Below the pieces are notes generated by a model. The model was not told the DNA's origin, made no database searches, and was given only the letters and a program-made list of their open reading frames with translations. Source: Symbiodinium natans (lineage: Eukaryota > Sar > Dinophyceae > Suessiales > Symbiodiniaceae). Taken from it: a stretch of 54,000 nucleotides of DNA. The stretch lies in the NCBI GenBank assembly GCA_905221605.1, contig CAJNDS010002448.1:126001-180000 (forward strand), in the 5' to 3' direction. A program made the translations under genes and the position numbers. Of this stretch, positions 9,300 to 20,700 are shown piece by piece (within the stretch, counting starts at the first letter, position 1; every line of letters starts with the position of its first letter).

Positions 9300-10260
9300 C
9301 CTCCAGTCTTCCCAGATGACTACTGGAGCATCTTCTTTTTTTTCTACTTCATTTCTGTTTTTCAAGGGGCTCATAATTAGGGAGGAAGGACGAGGGTGCC
9401 ACTGAGACCAGAACTTCGAAGACCCTGAAGAGTCTCAATTAATTCGGCTGCGTGGCAACATCCTTCCGCACGGGATTGTCATCCGGATCAAACTGCCTCG
9501 GCTACCAACACAAGGCTGTTAGCTGCAACAGCTTCAACAAAACTCCTAAGTCAGAGCAGCCCAGCCGGCGATATTCCTAGAATCCTAGAACTCAGTACCG
9601 TGACAGTTGTTATGTTAGGAACGACATACAAAACTTAGGAACCTTAGGCAAAGCAACCCATACGGCCTGGTCACAACGCGCCGAGCGGGTCTTGCGTTGT
9701 TCGCAAACCTTTCAGGTACAGCATTCGAAGTGTTTTGGCTTGGTCTTCCTAGCTGTTAATCCCGTACCTTATTGTGCCACTGCACACAACGAATTGAGCC
9801 CAGAGAACTGACCAGGGGCTTCAGAAAGTTTGGAGCGGGGGGTGGCAGGAGGAACTGTAATCGCCACAGGTTTGGGTTCTGCAGGCCTTCGACATGACAG
9901 CCCCCAACACTAGGGGCACCCCTGCTTCAGCCGGCACGCCTTATTTTGTTAGAAAGGGCCGGCAGTAGAAAGGTGCAACATAAGGCTTTGGAGAATGCAG
10001 GGTGTCGGTCGTTGAGGGATAGTTCGGATCGTTGCTGCGGGCGCGCCCATGCCAGCCGGGTGGCGGATTACCGCATGGTTTTCTTGCTGGGCGCTCTGAA
10101 AAAATTGCAGTTTTGGAGGCCCTTGTTAGTAGATGCCCGTTATTCATGATGCACAAAGAATCCCAAAAACCTTTTATGGCTCCTATCAACCATTTGCATT
10201 AGGCTTCTGAGGATTTTGCCCGGATCAATCCTACACCCGAAACCCTCCAGAGACCTGACC
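9300..10260. other. No firm gene; mixed open frames
   Basis: Non-repetitive DNA with short open frames on both strands, the best at 9946-10149 (plus, ending in LGALKKLQFWRPLL). I see no domain, tRNA or foldback here. Confidence 0.4.
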
Positions 10261-10482
10261 GGTTTAGGGTTTAGGGTCTGGGTTTAGGGTTTAGGGTTTA
10301 GGGTTTAGGGTTTAGGGTTTAGGGTCTAGGGTCTAGGGTCTAGGGTCTAGGGTCTAGGGTCTAGGGTCAGGGTTTAGGGTTTAGGGTTTAGGGTTTAGGG
10401 TTTAGGGTTTAGTTAGGGTTTAGGGTTTAGGGTTTAGGGTTTAGGGTTTAGGGTTTGCGGTTTAGGGTTTAGGGTTTAGGGT
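10261..10482. repeat. TTTAGGG tract with a GGGTCTA block
   Basis: A 220 bp array, mostly perfect TTTAGGG, with seven consecutive GGGTCTA variant units at about 10322-10368. The clustering of one variant indicates local expansion after mutation rather than independent hits. Confidence 0.95.
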
Positions 10483-10571
10483 TCGGAGAGTGCCTCGCTT
10501 GGCGAAGTCTTCATGGCTGATGCTGCGGTGCATGGCATGTGGAGATGTGTCTCGAAGGCTGCTCTCCTACA

Positions 10572-10632
10572 ACCCTATGCCCTAAGCCCTAAACCCTAGA
10601 CCCTAGACCCTAAACCCTAAACCCTAAACCCT
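10572..10632. repeat. CCCTAAA tract
   Basis: About eight units, inverted relative to the array at 10261-10482. The 90 bp between the two arrays is open in several frames and may be an exon. Confidence 0.9.
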
Positions 10633-11149
10633 ATTTGTTTTTGGAGGGGCCGGGGTGCATTATTTGCTACTTTACGTTTCGGAGGCCTCTGTTGGAGAGA
10701 TCTAGCTTGTCCAGTCAGTGAGTGCGGGGTTCTCGTATGGACACGTTTAGGAGCTGAGGGTCGTTTTAGGGATTTATGTTTGGGCATTGCATGTGTCTCA
10801 GCAACAAGGGATTCGAGCAGCAGCGTCAGGACGGGAGCTTTCAGGCAGGAGATTCTCCATCGCCAACAGCATGGTCCAGTCCGAAACCCTCAACCATCCT
10901 GGAAAGCTGAGGCCAACTTTTTGTGAGTATGATCATTTACCATGACAACTCGAAACACGCAAACTCTTGAGCTCAAGTCCTAAAACCTGTATATTGTGTA
11001 CCCTTTGCAGGGCATTGAAATTCACAGGTCAAGGAAGCAGTCCAGCCGCTGAAGGGGGATGAGGTAAAAGCACGTTAGAAAGCACGAGGTCTGTCGCTGC
11101 ATATCCTTTCGTCTGTTCGGGTAGGGCGGCGCCGCAAAGCAACAAAAAC

Positions 11150-11238
11150 ATGGAAATGCCGACTGCGCATACGCCTGAAACCCCGCAGCCTGCTGCACGT
11201 GGCGCGAAAACTCCTCCTTGGGCGGCGTGAGCCCGAGC
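11150..11238 (-). CDS. Candidate exon, function unknown
   Basis: Between a CTCAG acceptor and about 11150, the minus frame reads LGLTPPKEEFSRHVQQAAGF and then QAYAQSAF, with strongly codon-like composition. No domain recognised. Confidence 0.4.
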
Positions 11239-11950
11239 CTGAGTCCGTAGTTCAGGTTTCACCACACAAGGAATCTCCACCAGATCTTTTTCTTCGGGAG
11301 ACAAAGGGAGGTCGGGGAGTCCATCTCATGGAATGGATGCGCTTATGCTGTCAAGACTGACTCGCTATTCTTAGGCGACAAGCCACCGCAAGGCGGCTGC
11401 AGGCGGCTACCATGGACACCGGTCTCTTTGAGAGGTCCGGAGGCAAATTCTCCCTTGAGTTGCAAAGTTGTCAAACCAATCGAGGTAGTTGCAGTCGTCG
11501 TCGTAGTAGAAAGTACCAATAGCAGTGGAAGTAGGCTACGCAGTATAGAATAGTAACAACAGAGGTGGCAATAGTACTCGTAGTAGTCGTCACATTATTG
11601 AGTACAAGTTAAGAAGTACCAGGCCAGCCGCAGCAGTTGTCGTAGTTTATTCATGTACTGGGTCGAAACCCATCCGCAACATTGAGGACGGGATACTTTC
11701 AACAAACAGCAGAGCATCAGGCTCCCTCCCCGATGAACGGGATCATGTAGCGGACAAGCACGATGCGCCCACGCATGGCAGCAGTAGAACACTCCGCTTA
11801 GGGCTTATGAGGGAATGCTGGAGGAGAATCAAGGTGTACATGGGGAAGTTCCAGAAGCTTCAAAGGAAAGCTGGCCCCACATTCCGACATCACAATCTTC
11901 CATGTAGTGGGTGTTGAATATAGTTGTGGTTTGGGGTTGCCTCGAATTTC

Positions 11951-11978
11951 CTAAACCCTAAACCCTAAACCCTAAACC
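11951..11978. repeat. CCCTAAA tract
   Basis: Four heptamers. With 12308-12352 it brackets 330 bp of open sequence. Confidence 0.9.
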
Positions 11979-12307
11979 ACTCTGTCATCAAGGCAACAAA
12001 TCCTCCGGCGGCGCTTGGTACACGAGGGTGAAGTCCATGTCCTCAGCTTCGTGCTTTTTTTGTGGGCACAGAAGATGGTCGAAAAGTCTGTGCCGTCTAA
12101 ATGTGCTCGCCAATTGTTATATTCTGAGACTAGAACTGAGCTGCGAGGGGGCGAAAGGATGAATGACGAAACTTCAGAGTAATCCTGAACTCTGGAGGGC
12201 CAGATCTTTAAAGCGGGCACCTGGGGCTTGCTGTCAAGGAACGCTGCTCGCAACCTGCAAGTCGTACATGAAGCTGCCTCCGCCATGGGTTCGATGTGAG
12301 CAGACAT
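11972..12307 (-). CDS. Open region between two telomere-type tracts, strand undecided
   Basis: A 111-codon minus frame and a 65-codon plus frame (12 nt inside a TCAAG acceptor, reading GEVHVLSFVLFLWAQKMVEK) both span this interval. Absence of stops on both strands and the bracketing tracts suggest an exon, but I cannot choose the strand. Confidence 0.25.
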   Translation of the reverse strand: MSAHIEPMAEAASCTTCRLRAAFLDSKPQVPALKIWPSRVQDYSEVSSFILSPPRSSVLVSEYNNWRAHLDGTDFSTIFCAHKKSTKLRTWTSPSCTKRRRRICCLDDRVV

Positions 12308-12352
12308 GCCCTAAACCCTAAACCCTAAACCCTAAACCCTAAAACCCTAAAA
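12308..12352. repeat. CCCTAAA tract
   Basis: Six units, the last with an extra A. Confidence 0.9.
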
Positions 12353-13109
12353 AATGACCCTAAACCGCGTGGGACGTAATTGGATGGTTTTTTTTACTTC
12401 TGGGGGCCTCACTTCGCGTGTTATTTACACAAGCCTCCTGCAGAAGCACGGGGTAGGCTTCAAGGCCGACGTGACGTTCTTGATGCTTCACTGCCCCCCC
12501 TCCCCCCCCCGGCCCACTCAATATTCAATACTAAACCTATTCAGGCATTGGGGTGTTGAGTTCCGGGCAAGATGGACCCTGAACAGGGAGTCCCACACCT
12601 GATTGGCAGAGAAACACCACTCCAGATCCTTCTGGCACCATGCTTTCCTTGGGCGGCTTAGGGTTTAGGGTTCGGGTTGAGGGTTAAGGGGTTTGAAGGC
12701 ACAAAAGACCTCTTTTGCCTCGGGATGGAGTAAAGGTTTGGGGTTGAGAATTTCAGGCGGACCAGTTCTTTGCCTCCCGCCCAGCAGCCTTTCTGGGAAG
12801 CCCCTGGAGCTCAACTCAGACAAAGAAGCGCCTTTCTCTCAACACAACTCACCACTGGCCACTAGCAGAATCTACTCGAACCCCAAAAATCGCCGGGAGG
12901 CGAGGCTTTCAATGTCTGCCCTTGACAATCCTTCGCTCAAGCTCCAAACCTCCTGGAGTGGCGTGGATGGGTGGATGGTTGCCAAGCAGCCACTTGTGTT
13001 AGAGCCTCTTGGTTCTCAGCAGCCTCCTGTCATGTACTGTCCATGCATGACTGGTAGATGAATTTCGGTGCGCTTGAGGGCAGTGGGAAGCGGCCATGCA
13101 ATCTCGCTA

Positions 13110-13116
13110 TCTGTCT

Positions 13117-13155
<39 letters not shown>
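13110..13155. repeat. (TC)n microsatellite
   Basis: Twenty-three dinucleotides with two interruptions. Confidence 0.95.
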
Positions 13156-13158
<3 letters not shown>

Positions 13159-13420
13159 GAATTTTGAGCAGCCTGCGTTCACTCGATAATACCTCTTTGG
13201 TCGCCTCTTGCTTGTAGTCTACGTCCTGACAGCCCAGATTCTGCAACATTCAACATCCTGAAGAGTGGATGGCGCACGCACACGCCAACATCGAACGAAC
13301 ATGGCCTTCTCCGCGGCCTCAATCGGCAGAGCAGTGTCTCTCGCCGCGCCGTAGCCCTCCGCCACAAGACGCCTTCGCTGCTCTCGAGAGCAAGGTGGGG
13401 GCCTTTGAAGGTGCGCACTG

Positions 13421-13775
13421 ATGTCTGATGCTCAGCTCGCCATGATGTTCCTTCTTCAGGATGGAAGAGCACCTGTTACATCAATGCATGTACCCACGCA
13501 ACAGGGCCCACGACTTAGAAAACATCGCATAGGGCTTGTACAGGCTGTCGGGGGAGCCACTATGCATTTCAAGAAAGTCTATAAGCTGGAGTCAGGCCGT
13601 GCTGAACCGCAACAGGAAACCTGAGGGAGATTTCTTCTCAAGACTTGGGGATTGCCTATTGGAAGCTTATAGTTCTTTCGAGATGCTGGCGCCACCCCTG
13701 CAGTGGGTCGTTCGCCAGGGCCGAGCTCCGCAAGCTTTGCCGGAAAGCTTCCTGGACTTGTGTCCAGGGTCATAG
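13421..13775 (+). CDS. Candidate coding region, two overlapping plus frames
   Basis: The first frame starts ATG at 13421 (MSDAQLAMMFLLQDGRAP) and runs 67 codons to 13624. A second frame continues to 13775 with GDFFSRLGDCLLEAYSSFEM and PPLQWVVRQGRAP. Both look protein-like. Either they are two exons with a junction in 13536-13624 or only one is real. No family recognised; a minus frame is also open over the second half. Confidence 0.3.
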
Positions 13776-14623
13776 GGTTTGCTTGACTTCAGAGGCCTTG
13801 TCCCCACAAACTCCTATAGGCTTGCTGTGGCACAGCAACCATGGGAGGAGGAGGGGGAGGAGGGAGGGCACAGAGGGGGGAGGTTGGGAGTGGGGAGAAG
13901 GGCGGGGAAGGAAAGGGGGGAGCAGGCCCTGTGCGCGATAGTGTCTCAGCCGAGCGTCTTATTAGATTCAACGACGACGCAAACGTTCCGAGGAACGTGT
14001 ACGCCCTTTACAAACATGGCTTGAGCTTCTGATTTGGAGGAGTTTCAGGCACCAAGCTTCCCTGATCAATTCCTGGAAACCTTCAGCACGTCAGGGTGTA
14101 GGAACTATATAGTTTGAGGACAGGTGATACAGATAGGATGATCGACCTGGGCATGTCTGAACATCAGAGCTGAGCCCAGTGCGTAGTCAGCAGCCCGAAG
14201 TTTGGCGCCTCGGAGGTCAAGCTTTTCATGGGCATCCTGCATTCCGTAGCCGTTTAGGGTATAGGGTTTAAGGGTTAAGGGTTTAGGGTTTAGACGACAC
14301 GCATATCTTCAGACGCTTCCGTTGAACATGCGAACTCAACGGCTGAACTGCAGCGACACATCCCATTCTCTGCCAGAACCAGCGTCCACGCAGGCAACAA
14401 GCCTGAACCCTTAAACCCTCGAAACCTTAAGACAGCAAAACCCTTAAAGCCCTAAACCTTGGGAGAAACAGAACGACCCGACCGGACACCCCCTCCTCCA
14501 GTCTCATCCCAGAATGTCGGAATCAAAAGGGAGTATCATTTTGGCTCCATGGAGTTTACGATGATGAAGGGGGCTCATCCCCTATGACTCCCTGAAAAAG
14601 ACCCTAAACCCCAAACCCTAAAC

Positions 14624-14758
14624 CAAGCAAAACCCACTGGAAGAGCCTTCCAAGTGGCAAGATCGGTCGAGGCAATCCTGGAGGCCTGCTGATGGCGATG
14701 GGGAGTCATCTGCTGCCTCAGCAGCTCGCGGGGAGGCTGGGTGGGGCGTGTCTTTGTC
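14624..14758 (-). CDS. Candidate exon bounded by telomere-type tracts
   Basis: A low-complexity acidic frame (PRAAEAADDSPSPSAG) runs on the minus strand from near a TTTAGGG tract to a possible donor at 14623, where the intron would begin GTTTAGGG. It resembles a disordered linker. A parallel ATG-started frame (MTKTRPTQPPRELLRQQ) overlaps it. Confidence 0.3.
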
Positions 14759-15308
14759 ATAGGCCCGAAGCCCTAAACCCTAAACCCAACATCAAGTGAT
14801 GATGAAGGAAAAACTCACACTTCATGCAGCTGGGCCTCAGCCTCCTAAGGCCTTTGACTCCTAAACACCTAGCCCCGCCAGACCCCGAAACGCCTACAAG
14901 CCCCGAATACCGGTTTGGCGCTTCATGGTCGGGAAAGGGCCTTGGAACTTTTAGCCGGTGCAGGAGTGGCTTACTTGTGACGCTTCCGGCTGAGCTGAAT
15001 GCTCAAATTTCGGGCTTAGGATTTAGGGTTTACGGGTTTTCGTGTAGGGTTCAGAGTTTAGGTTTCTGGGTAAAGGTATAGGGAACGAACAGATCAAGGA
15101 ACTGTATATACCATTCCAAAAGAATTCAACGGCCATTCCGACTTTCGGGGGCTCATGGAAGGGACTCGGAATTTCTTAGGCGCGCGAAGGGCGTCGGATT
15201 TGGAGGTCTTTGGTGGTTCACGGTTCATGATCTAGGGTTTCAAGAACCAAACAGGATCCCGAAAGATCCTGAAACAGAACGACTCAGACAGTCGGTGCCG
15301 TCATTTGT

Positions 15309-15675
15309 CTACTGCAAACGGCTAGTGCGGAAGTGTTGGCAGTTTGTTTGATGTACTCGGCTCGACTTCAGCTTTCGGCAATGTGCATGTAGAACATTGT
15401 GCTGATTTCTCGCCAGAGCGAGACCTCCCCCACATAGATACAGCCATGCACACACGGATGCCATGTTCGTGTGGGCGTGAAGCGAAAGGGAAATCGAAGA
15501 TGTCGACAAAGAAGCTCTTGCACTTGAGGTATGCAGCAACGACAGTACAATACTGCAAGTTCGCGTGCTGGTAGTGAGTACTGTATCTAGTTGATTTAGC
15601 ATATTCAGTGAAAGCTTGAAGGTCATAAAGTTCACCGTGCACGTGCATGCATACGTTGTTCATAGATTTTGCCAT
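15309..15675 (-). CDS. Open region, strand and frame undecided
   Basis: All three minus frames and one plus frame (15344-15574) lack stops over 180-350 nt. The plus frame ends in RYAATTVQYCKFACW and then a stop; a minus frame reads VVAAYLKCKSFFVDIFDF. No domain seen. Confidence 0.2.
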
Positions 15676-15991
15676 CCAGCAAGCTCACACTACAAGACTT
15701 GCCTGGAGATCTTCCGCAATTTGGTTCAGGCTTCAGAGTGTCGTTGAACCATGTTAGGGCACTCAAGGGGCTTATGAGTGGGTGATCTGTACATGAAATT
15801 ATTAATTAATAGCACCATGACCCGTTGCTTTGCAAGGCACTGTCATGAGCTTCTGCAGCAGCGGCCGCCAAACAGCGGTGGACCTCAGGCAACCATAGCA
15901 CCGAGCACCACTTTAATTGCTTCTGGTCACCTTGCACATCCCCATCACACGTGAACACACTAAACGGCTAAACCTTAGAAGCCGAATATTA

Positions 15992-16045
15992 AACCCTAAA
16001 TCCTAAACCCTAGACCCCAAACCCCAAACCCTATAAACCCTAAAC
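15992..16045. repeat. CCCTAAA tract with variants
   Basis: About seven units with single-base changes. Confidence 0.85.
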
Positions 16046-16401
16046 ATCTTGTTTACAAGTAGCTGGCTGTGCGACCTCATGGCCCCAAAGTAGATTGGCA
16101 ACGCACGAGTGGAGTGTTCAATCCTGCACTCGACCCGTATGCGCAAACACACAACCTACAACATATTTTTGATGTCCTCTTGGGTTTTATATAAACAAAA
16201 ATAAAAAAAATCCCACGGGGGATATCGCAACAGGGTAGGGTGAGAAGATGTATGGTAATCACCAGGCAAGGGGTGTCGCCGCAATCCCTAATACAGGGGG
16301 CCTTGATCATGAGAATAGTAGGGTTTTGGGGGTTTTTTCAGTATAAGTATATAGGGACCACGAAGGAACGATTATCAGTAATTATTCCGACCCTTCTATC
16401 T

Positions 16402-16521
16402 GCAATGAGATGCTGCTCCGAGATTCGGGTCGGCTTGCGAAACGAGCTTCTCCAACTCGTCCTTGGCTGCCTTTGCCGCAGAGCCGTCCTTGTGCACACG
16501 GCGAAGCATCGGAGTCGGGAG
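16402..16521 (-). CDS. Candidate exon, Ala/Lys-rich helix
   Basis: The minus frame reads MLRRVHKDGSAAKAAKDELE and then KLVSQADPNLGAA, strongly codon-like and predicted helical. It is downstream of a CCCTAAA-oriented tract (minus sense) that ends about 30 nt before it. A GA donor at 16401 is possible. Function unknown. Confidence 0.45.
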
Positions 16522-17283
16522 ACGGGGTGGTTTATGGTGGGTTTTTGTTTGGGTTTAGGGTTTAGGATTTAGGGTTTAGGGAGTCGGGGTGGTGTTGTTG
16601 CAGAAAGGCTACCCAACGTGCAGGGTCGGAACGTGATTTCCCCCGATCAATCAACGGCCCAATCTTGGATTCATCGTGTGTGTCCCCATAGGAACCGCAT
16701 GCTGTCTGCGTGTCACATCTCTTGTGATATGCATCGAATGTAGCCAGCCAGCCAGCCAGACCTACTGCAAGCCGTTACATTCAAAGGGTCCAGGCTGCGA
16801 CATTGAGGAAAGCATGAGCAGGGAATGCCAAAGATGACTCAACTTTGCACATGGAGCTGGTGTTCGTCTGGGACTGTGGGCCAGCAGCAGCATCCATGTG
16901 AGGTCATCTGACACAAGGTTGCAGCCTCTACAACTTCTAGCAAGCCTATGTAGGCCCCATGACGTGCAACAAATCTGACTCCACTTCCCGGCAAGTTCCA
17001 GGGGTCTTCCTTTGCAAGCCCTAAACCCTAAACCCTAAGCTCTTCCTCAGGCCCAAGCTGGGCTGGTAAGGCTCCAGGAGTGCACCACACGCCCCGCCAG
17101 CTTGGCGATGATCCTAAAGGTTGAGGGTTGCAATTTGTGGTGGGCTCAGGGTTTAGGGTTCAGGGGTTTAGGGTTTAGGGTGGGATTCTACAAGAGGGTC
17201 TGCGGGGAAATCTGAAAAAAAACGAGACAACCAACATGCAAAACAAGAAACTTTCTCGACCTTAGGCCCAAACCCGAAAACAC

Positions 17284-17343
17284 CTGAACCCTAAACCCTA
17301 AACCCTAAACCCTAAACCCTAAACCCTGAACCCTAAACCCTAA
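17284..17343. repeat. CCCTAAA tract
   Basis: Eight units. The 17035-17120 interval to its left has an open minus frame reading IIAKLAGRVVHSWSLT just after a CTTTAG acceptor. Confidence 0.9.
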
Positions 17344-17467
17344 TTGACTTTTAGGACACGCTTGCGCTCAAGCCGCTCTTCATCATGAGCCCTTCTCCGG
17401 TGCCAAAACCGGACTATGTGCCACCATAGTGCGTAGCTATGTGGAGAGCCTGGGTCTATATAACCCG

Positions 17468-17546
17468 TATGTATATATATATATATATATGTATATTATA
17501 TATATATATATATATCAGGTGTGTATACACACATATATATATATAT
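17468..17546. repeat. (TA)n microsatellite
   Basis: Alternating TA with TG and CA interruptions, at the left edge of the satellite block. Confidence 0.95.
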
Positions 17547-17730
17547 GTGGCATGGACCTTTATGTATTATTTGGCTTTTGCTCTTGGTTAATAATCAATT
17601 TGCATATACGTTTCTATGCCTGTTATCATAGTTGAAGACTTTCGTTTTCTGTCGCGTCACGACGTTTCGTCAAGCCATTCCCGATGCCGAAATACTCACG
17701 AGGGTTTAGGCGTTAGGGTTTAGGCCCAAG

Positions 17731-20700
17731 GGACCCTTTCCCGACATTGCTAAGAATACAAACAAGAGAAAAGAACACAGAGACATGTAGAGAGCTGTCG
17801 AAGGTAGTTAGAAGGGGCAGGGGAAGTCCTCCTTCCATCTCATCATTCCCTTCATTCTCCTTGCTTAACCTTGCCCTTGTTCTACTCCCCTAATGACAAA
17901 AAGAAGAGAGGAGGAAAGGCTAGTGGTATGGACACGAGAAAAGAGAGAGCGGAGAAAGGAGGAGAACGAACGTGGGAAACGAAAGGAAGGAGAGCTAGAG
18001 AGAGGATGGAGAGATAGAGAGGGGAAATGAAGAACAAAGACCGTGGAAGAAAGGAGTGAGCGATGCTCGGGAAGTAAGCGTAAGGGTGAGGAAAACGAAC
18101 AGTGGATGAAAAAACAAGTGTCCTGCCCCACCTCTTCTCGTTTCTTCTTTCTCCGTCTCCTTGTTGTTCTCCAAGCAATCCTGTTTCCACCATCGCTTCC
18201 TCCTTCCTCTTCTTCATTGTTTCTGTGTCACTCACCCTGTTTCCCTAGCTGTCGCTCTTCCGCTGCCTTCCTTCTTCCTCTTCTCCCTGATTACTGTCTC
18301 CTTCTCTTTGCATCTCTATCTGTCTCCATCTCTCTCACTCCGGCGCCGCCCTGTGTTTCTGTTTATTGCTCATCCTTTCTGACTTTACGAGGCAGAACCT
18401 GTACAAACGATGGGCCCTGTTCTGGACATGGCCCTGCACTGCCTCTTTCAACACACTCCAAACCCTCTGAGCTTCCCCCAAGAGTTTCAGGCGGCCTTCA
18501 GAGAGCGTCCCCAAAGGAGAGGTGTCAGAGGAGGACCCTTTCCCCACATTGCTAAGAAGAAACCAAGAGAAAAGAACACAGAGACATGCAGAGAGCTGTG
18601 GAAGGTAGTTACAAGGTGCAGGAGCAGTCCTCCTTCGATCTTATCATTCCCTTCATTCTCCTCGCTTAACCTTGCCCTTGTTCTATCCCCCGAGAAAAGG
18701 GAGAGCGGAGAAAGGAGGAGAACGAACATGGAACAAGAAAGGAAGGAGAGCTAGAGAGAGGATAGAGAGATAGAGAGGAGAAATGAAGGACAAAGACCGT
18801 GGAAGAAAGGAGTGAGCGATGCTCGCAGAAACAAGTGCCCTGCCCTACCTATTCCCTTTTCTTCTTGATCTTCCCTGGCCCCCTTTTGTTCTCCAAGCGG
18901 CCCTCTTTTCACCGTCGCTTCCTCCTTCCTCTTCTTCATTGTTTCTGTGTCCTTCACCCTGTTTCCCTATATGTCGCTCTTCCACTGTCTTCCTTCTTCC
19001 TCTTCTTCATGATTACCGTCTCCTTCTCTTTGCTTCGCTATCTGTCTCCATCTCTTTCACTCCGGAGCTCCCCGGTGTTGCCTATGCATTGCTCATCCTT
19101 TCTGACTTTACGAGGCAGACCCTGTACAAACGATGGGTCCTGCTCCGGACATGGTCCTGCGCTGCCCACATTGCTAAGAAGAAAATTATTTTGCTTTTAA
19201 CATCCAAACCCTCTCTGCGTAGAGATACTCTGGGGTTGGGCACTCCAGGGACACTCTGGGGCTGGGCACTCCAAACACAGTGGGGTTGGGCACTCCAGGG
19301 AGACTCTCCGGGGACACTGGGGTTGGGCGCTCCAGGTCTGGGTTGGGCACTCCAGAAACACTTTGCGGGTTGGGCACTCCCAGGTGAGGAGAAGAGTTCT
19401 GGGCGAGGAGAAGAGTTGCGTTTAAGATCTAACAGCTCCACACCGAGGGTGGGGAACAAGAGAAAAGAACACAAAGACAAAGGTAGGTAGAAGGAGCAGG
19501 AGAAGTCCTCCTTCCATCTCATCATTCCCTTCATTCTCCTTGCTTAACCATGCATGCCCCTTGTTCTATCCGCCTACTTAATGACAAAAGGAACAGAGGA
19601 GGAAAGGGTCAAAAGGAGAGCGGAGAAAGGAGGAGAACGAACATGGGAAAAGAAAGGAAGGAGAGCTAGAGAGAGGATAGATAGATAGAGAGGAGACATG
19701 AAGGACAAAGACCGTGGAAGAAAGGAGTGAGCGATGCTCGGGTAATAAGTGTAAGGGCTAAGGAAAAGGAACAGTGGACAACAAAAACAAGTGTCCTGCC
19801 CTACCTCTTCTCTTTTCTTCTTGATCTTCTCTGTCTCCTTTTTTGTTCTCCAAGCGGTCCTCTTTTCACCATCGCTTCCTCCTTCCCCTTCCTCATTGTT
19901 TCTGTTTCCTTCACCCTGTTTCCCTATCTGTCGCTCCTCCGCTGTCTTCTTTCTTCCTCTTCTCCCTGATTACTGTCTCCTTCTCTTTGCTTCTCTCCAT
20001 CTCTCTCACTCCGGTGCCCCCCGGTGTTTTCTGTTCATTGCTCATCCTTTCTGACTTTACGAGGCAGACCCTGTACAAACGATGGGTCCTGTTCTGGACA
20101 TGGCCCTGCACTGCCTCTTTCCACACTCCCCCATGAGTTTCAGGCGGCCTTGAGGGGCGTCCAAGAGTGAAGGAGAGGTGTGAGAAGAGGACCCTTTCCC
20201 CACATTGCTAAGAAGAAAAACAAGAGAAAAGAACACTGAGATATGTAGAGTGGCCTGGAAGGTAGTTAGAAGGAGCAGGAGAAGTCCTCCTTCCATCTCA
20301 TCATTCCCTTCATTCTCCTTGCTTAACCTTGCCCTTGTTCTATCCCCCTACTTAATGACAAAAGGAACAGAGGAGGAAAGTGTCATGGAATGGACACGAG
20401 AAAAGGGAGAGCGGAGAAAGGAGGAGAACGAACACGGAACAAGAAAGGAGGGAGAGCTAGAGAGAGGATAGAGAGATAGAGAGGAGACATGAAGGACAAA
20501 GACCGTGGAAGAAAGGAGTGAGCGATGCTCGGGAAAAAAGCATAAGGGTGAGGAAAAGGAACAGTGGATAACAAAAACAAGTGTCCTGCCCTACTTGTTC
20601 TCGTTTCTTCTTGTTCTTCTCTGACCCCTTTTTGTTCTCCAAGCGGCCCTCTTTTCACCGTCGCTTCCTCCTTCCTCTTCTTCATTGTTTCTGTGTCCTT

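Noticed and set aside
13789-14032. Gly- or Pro-rich proteins
   Set aside because: They derive from a G-rich run (13841-13925) read in different frames.
18043-18555. The longest open frame of the window (170 codons, plus strand)
   Set aside because: It is Ser/Leu/Pro-rich, lies in the pyrimidine half of the 800 bp tandem unit, and the same frame is interrupted in other copies.
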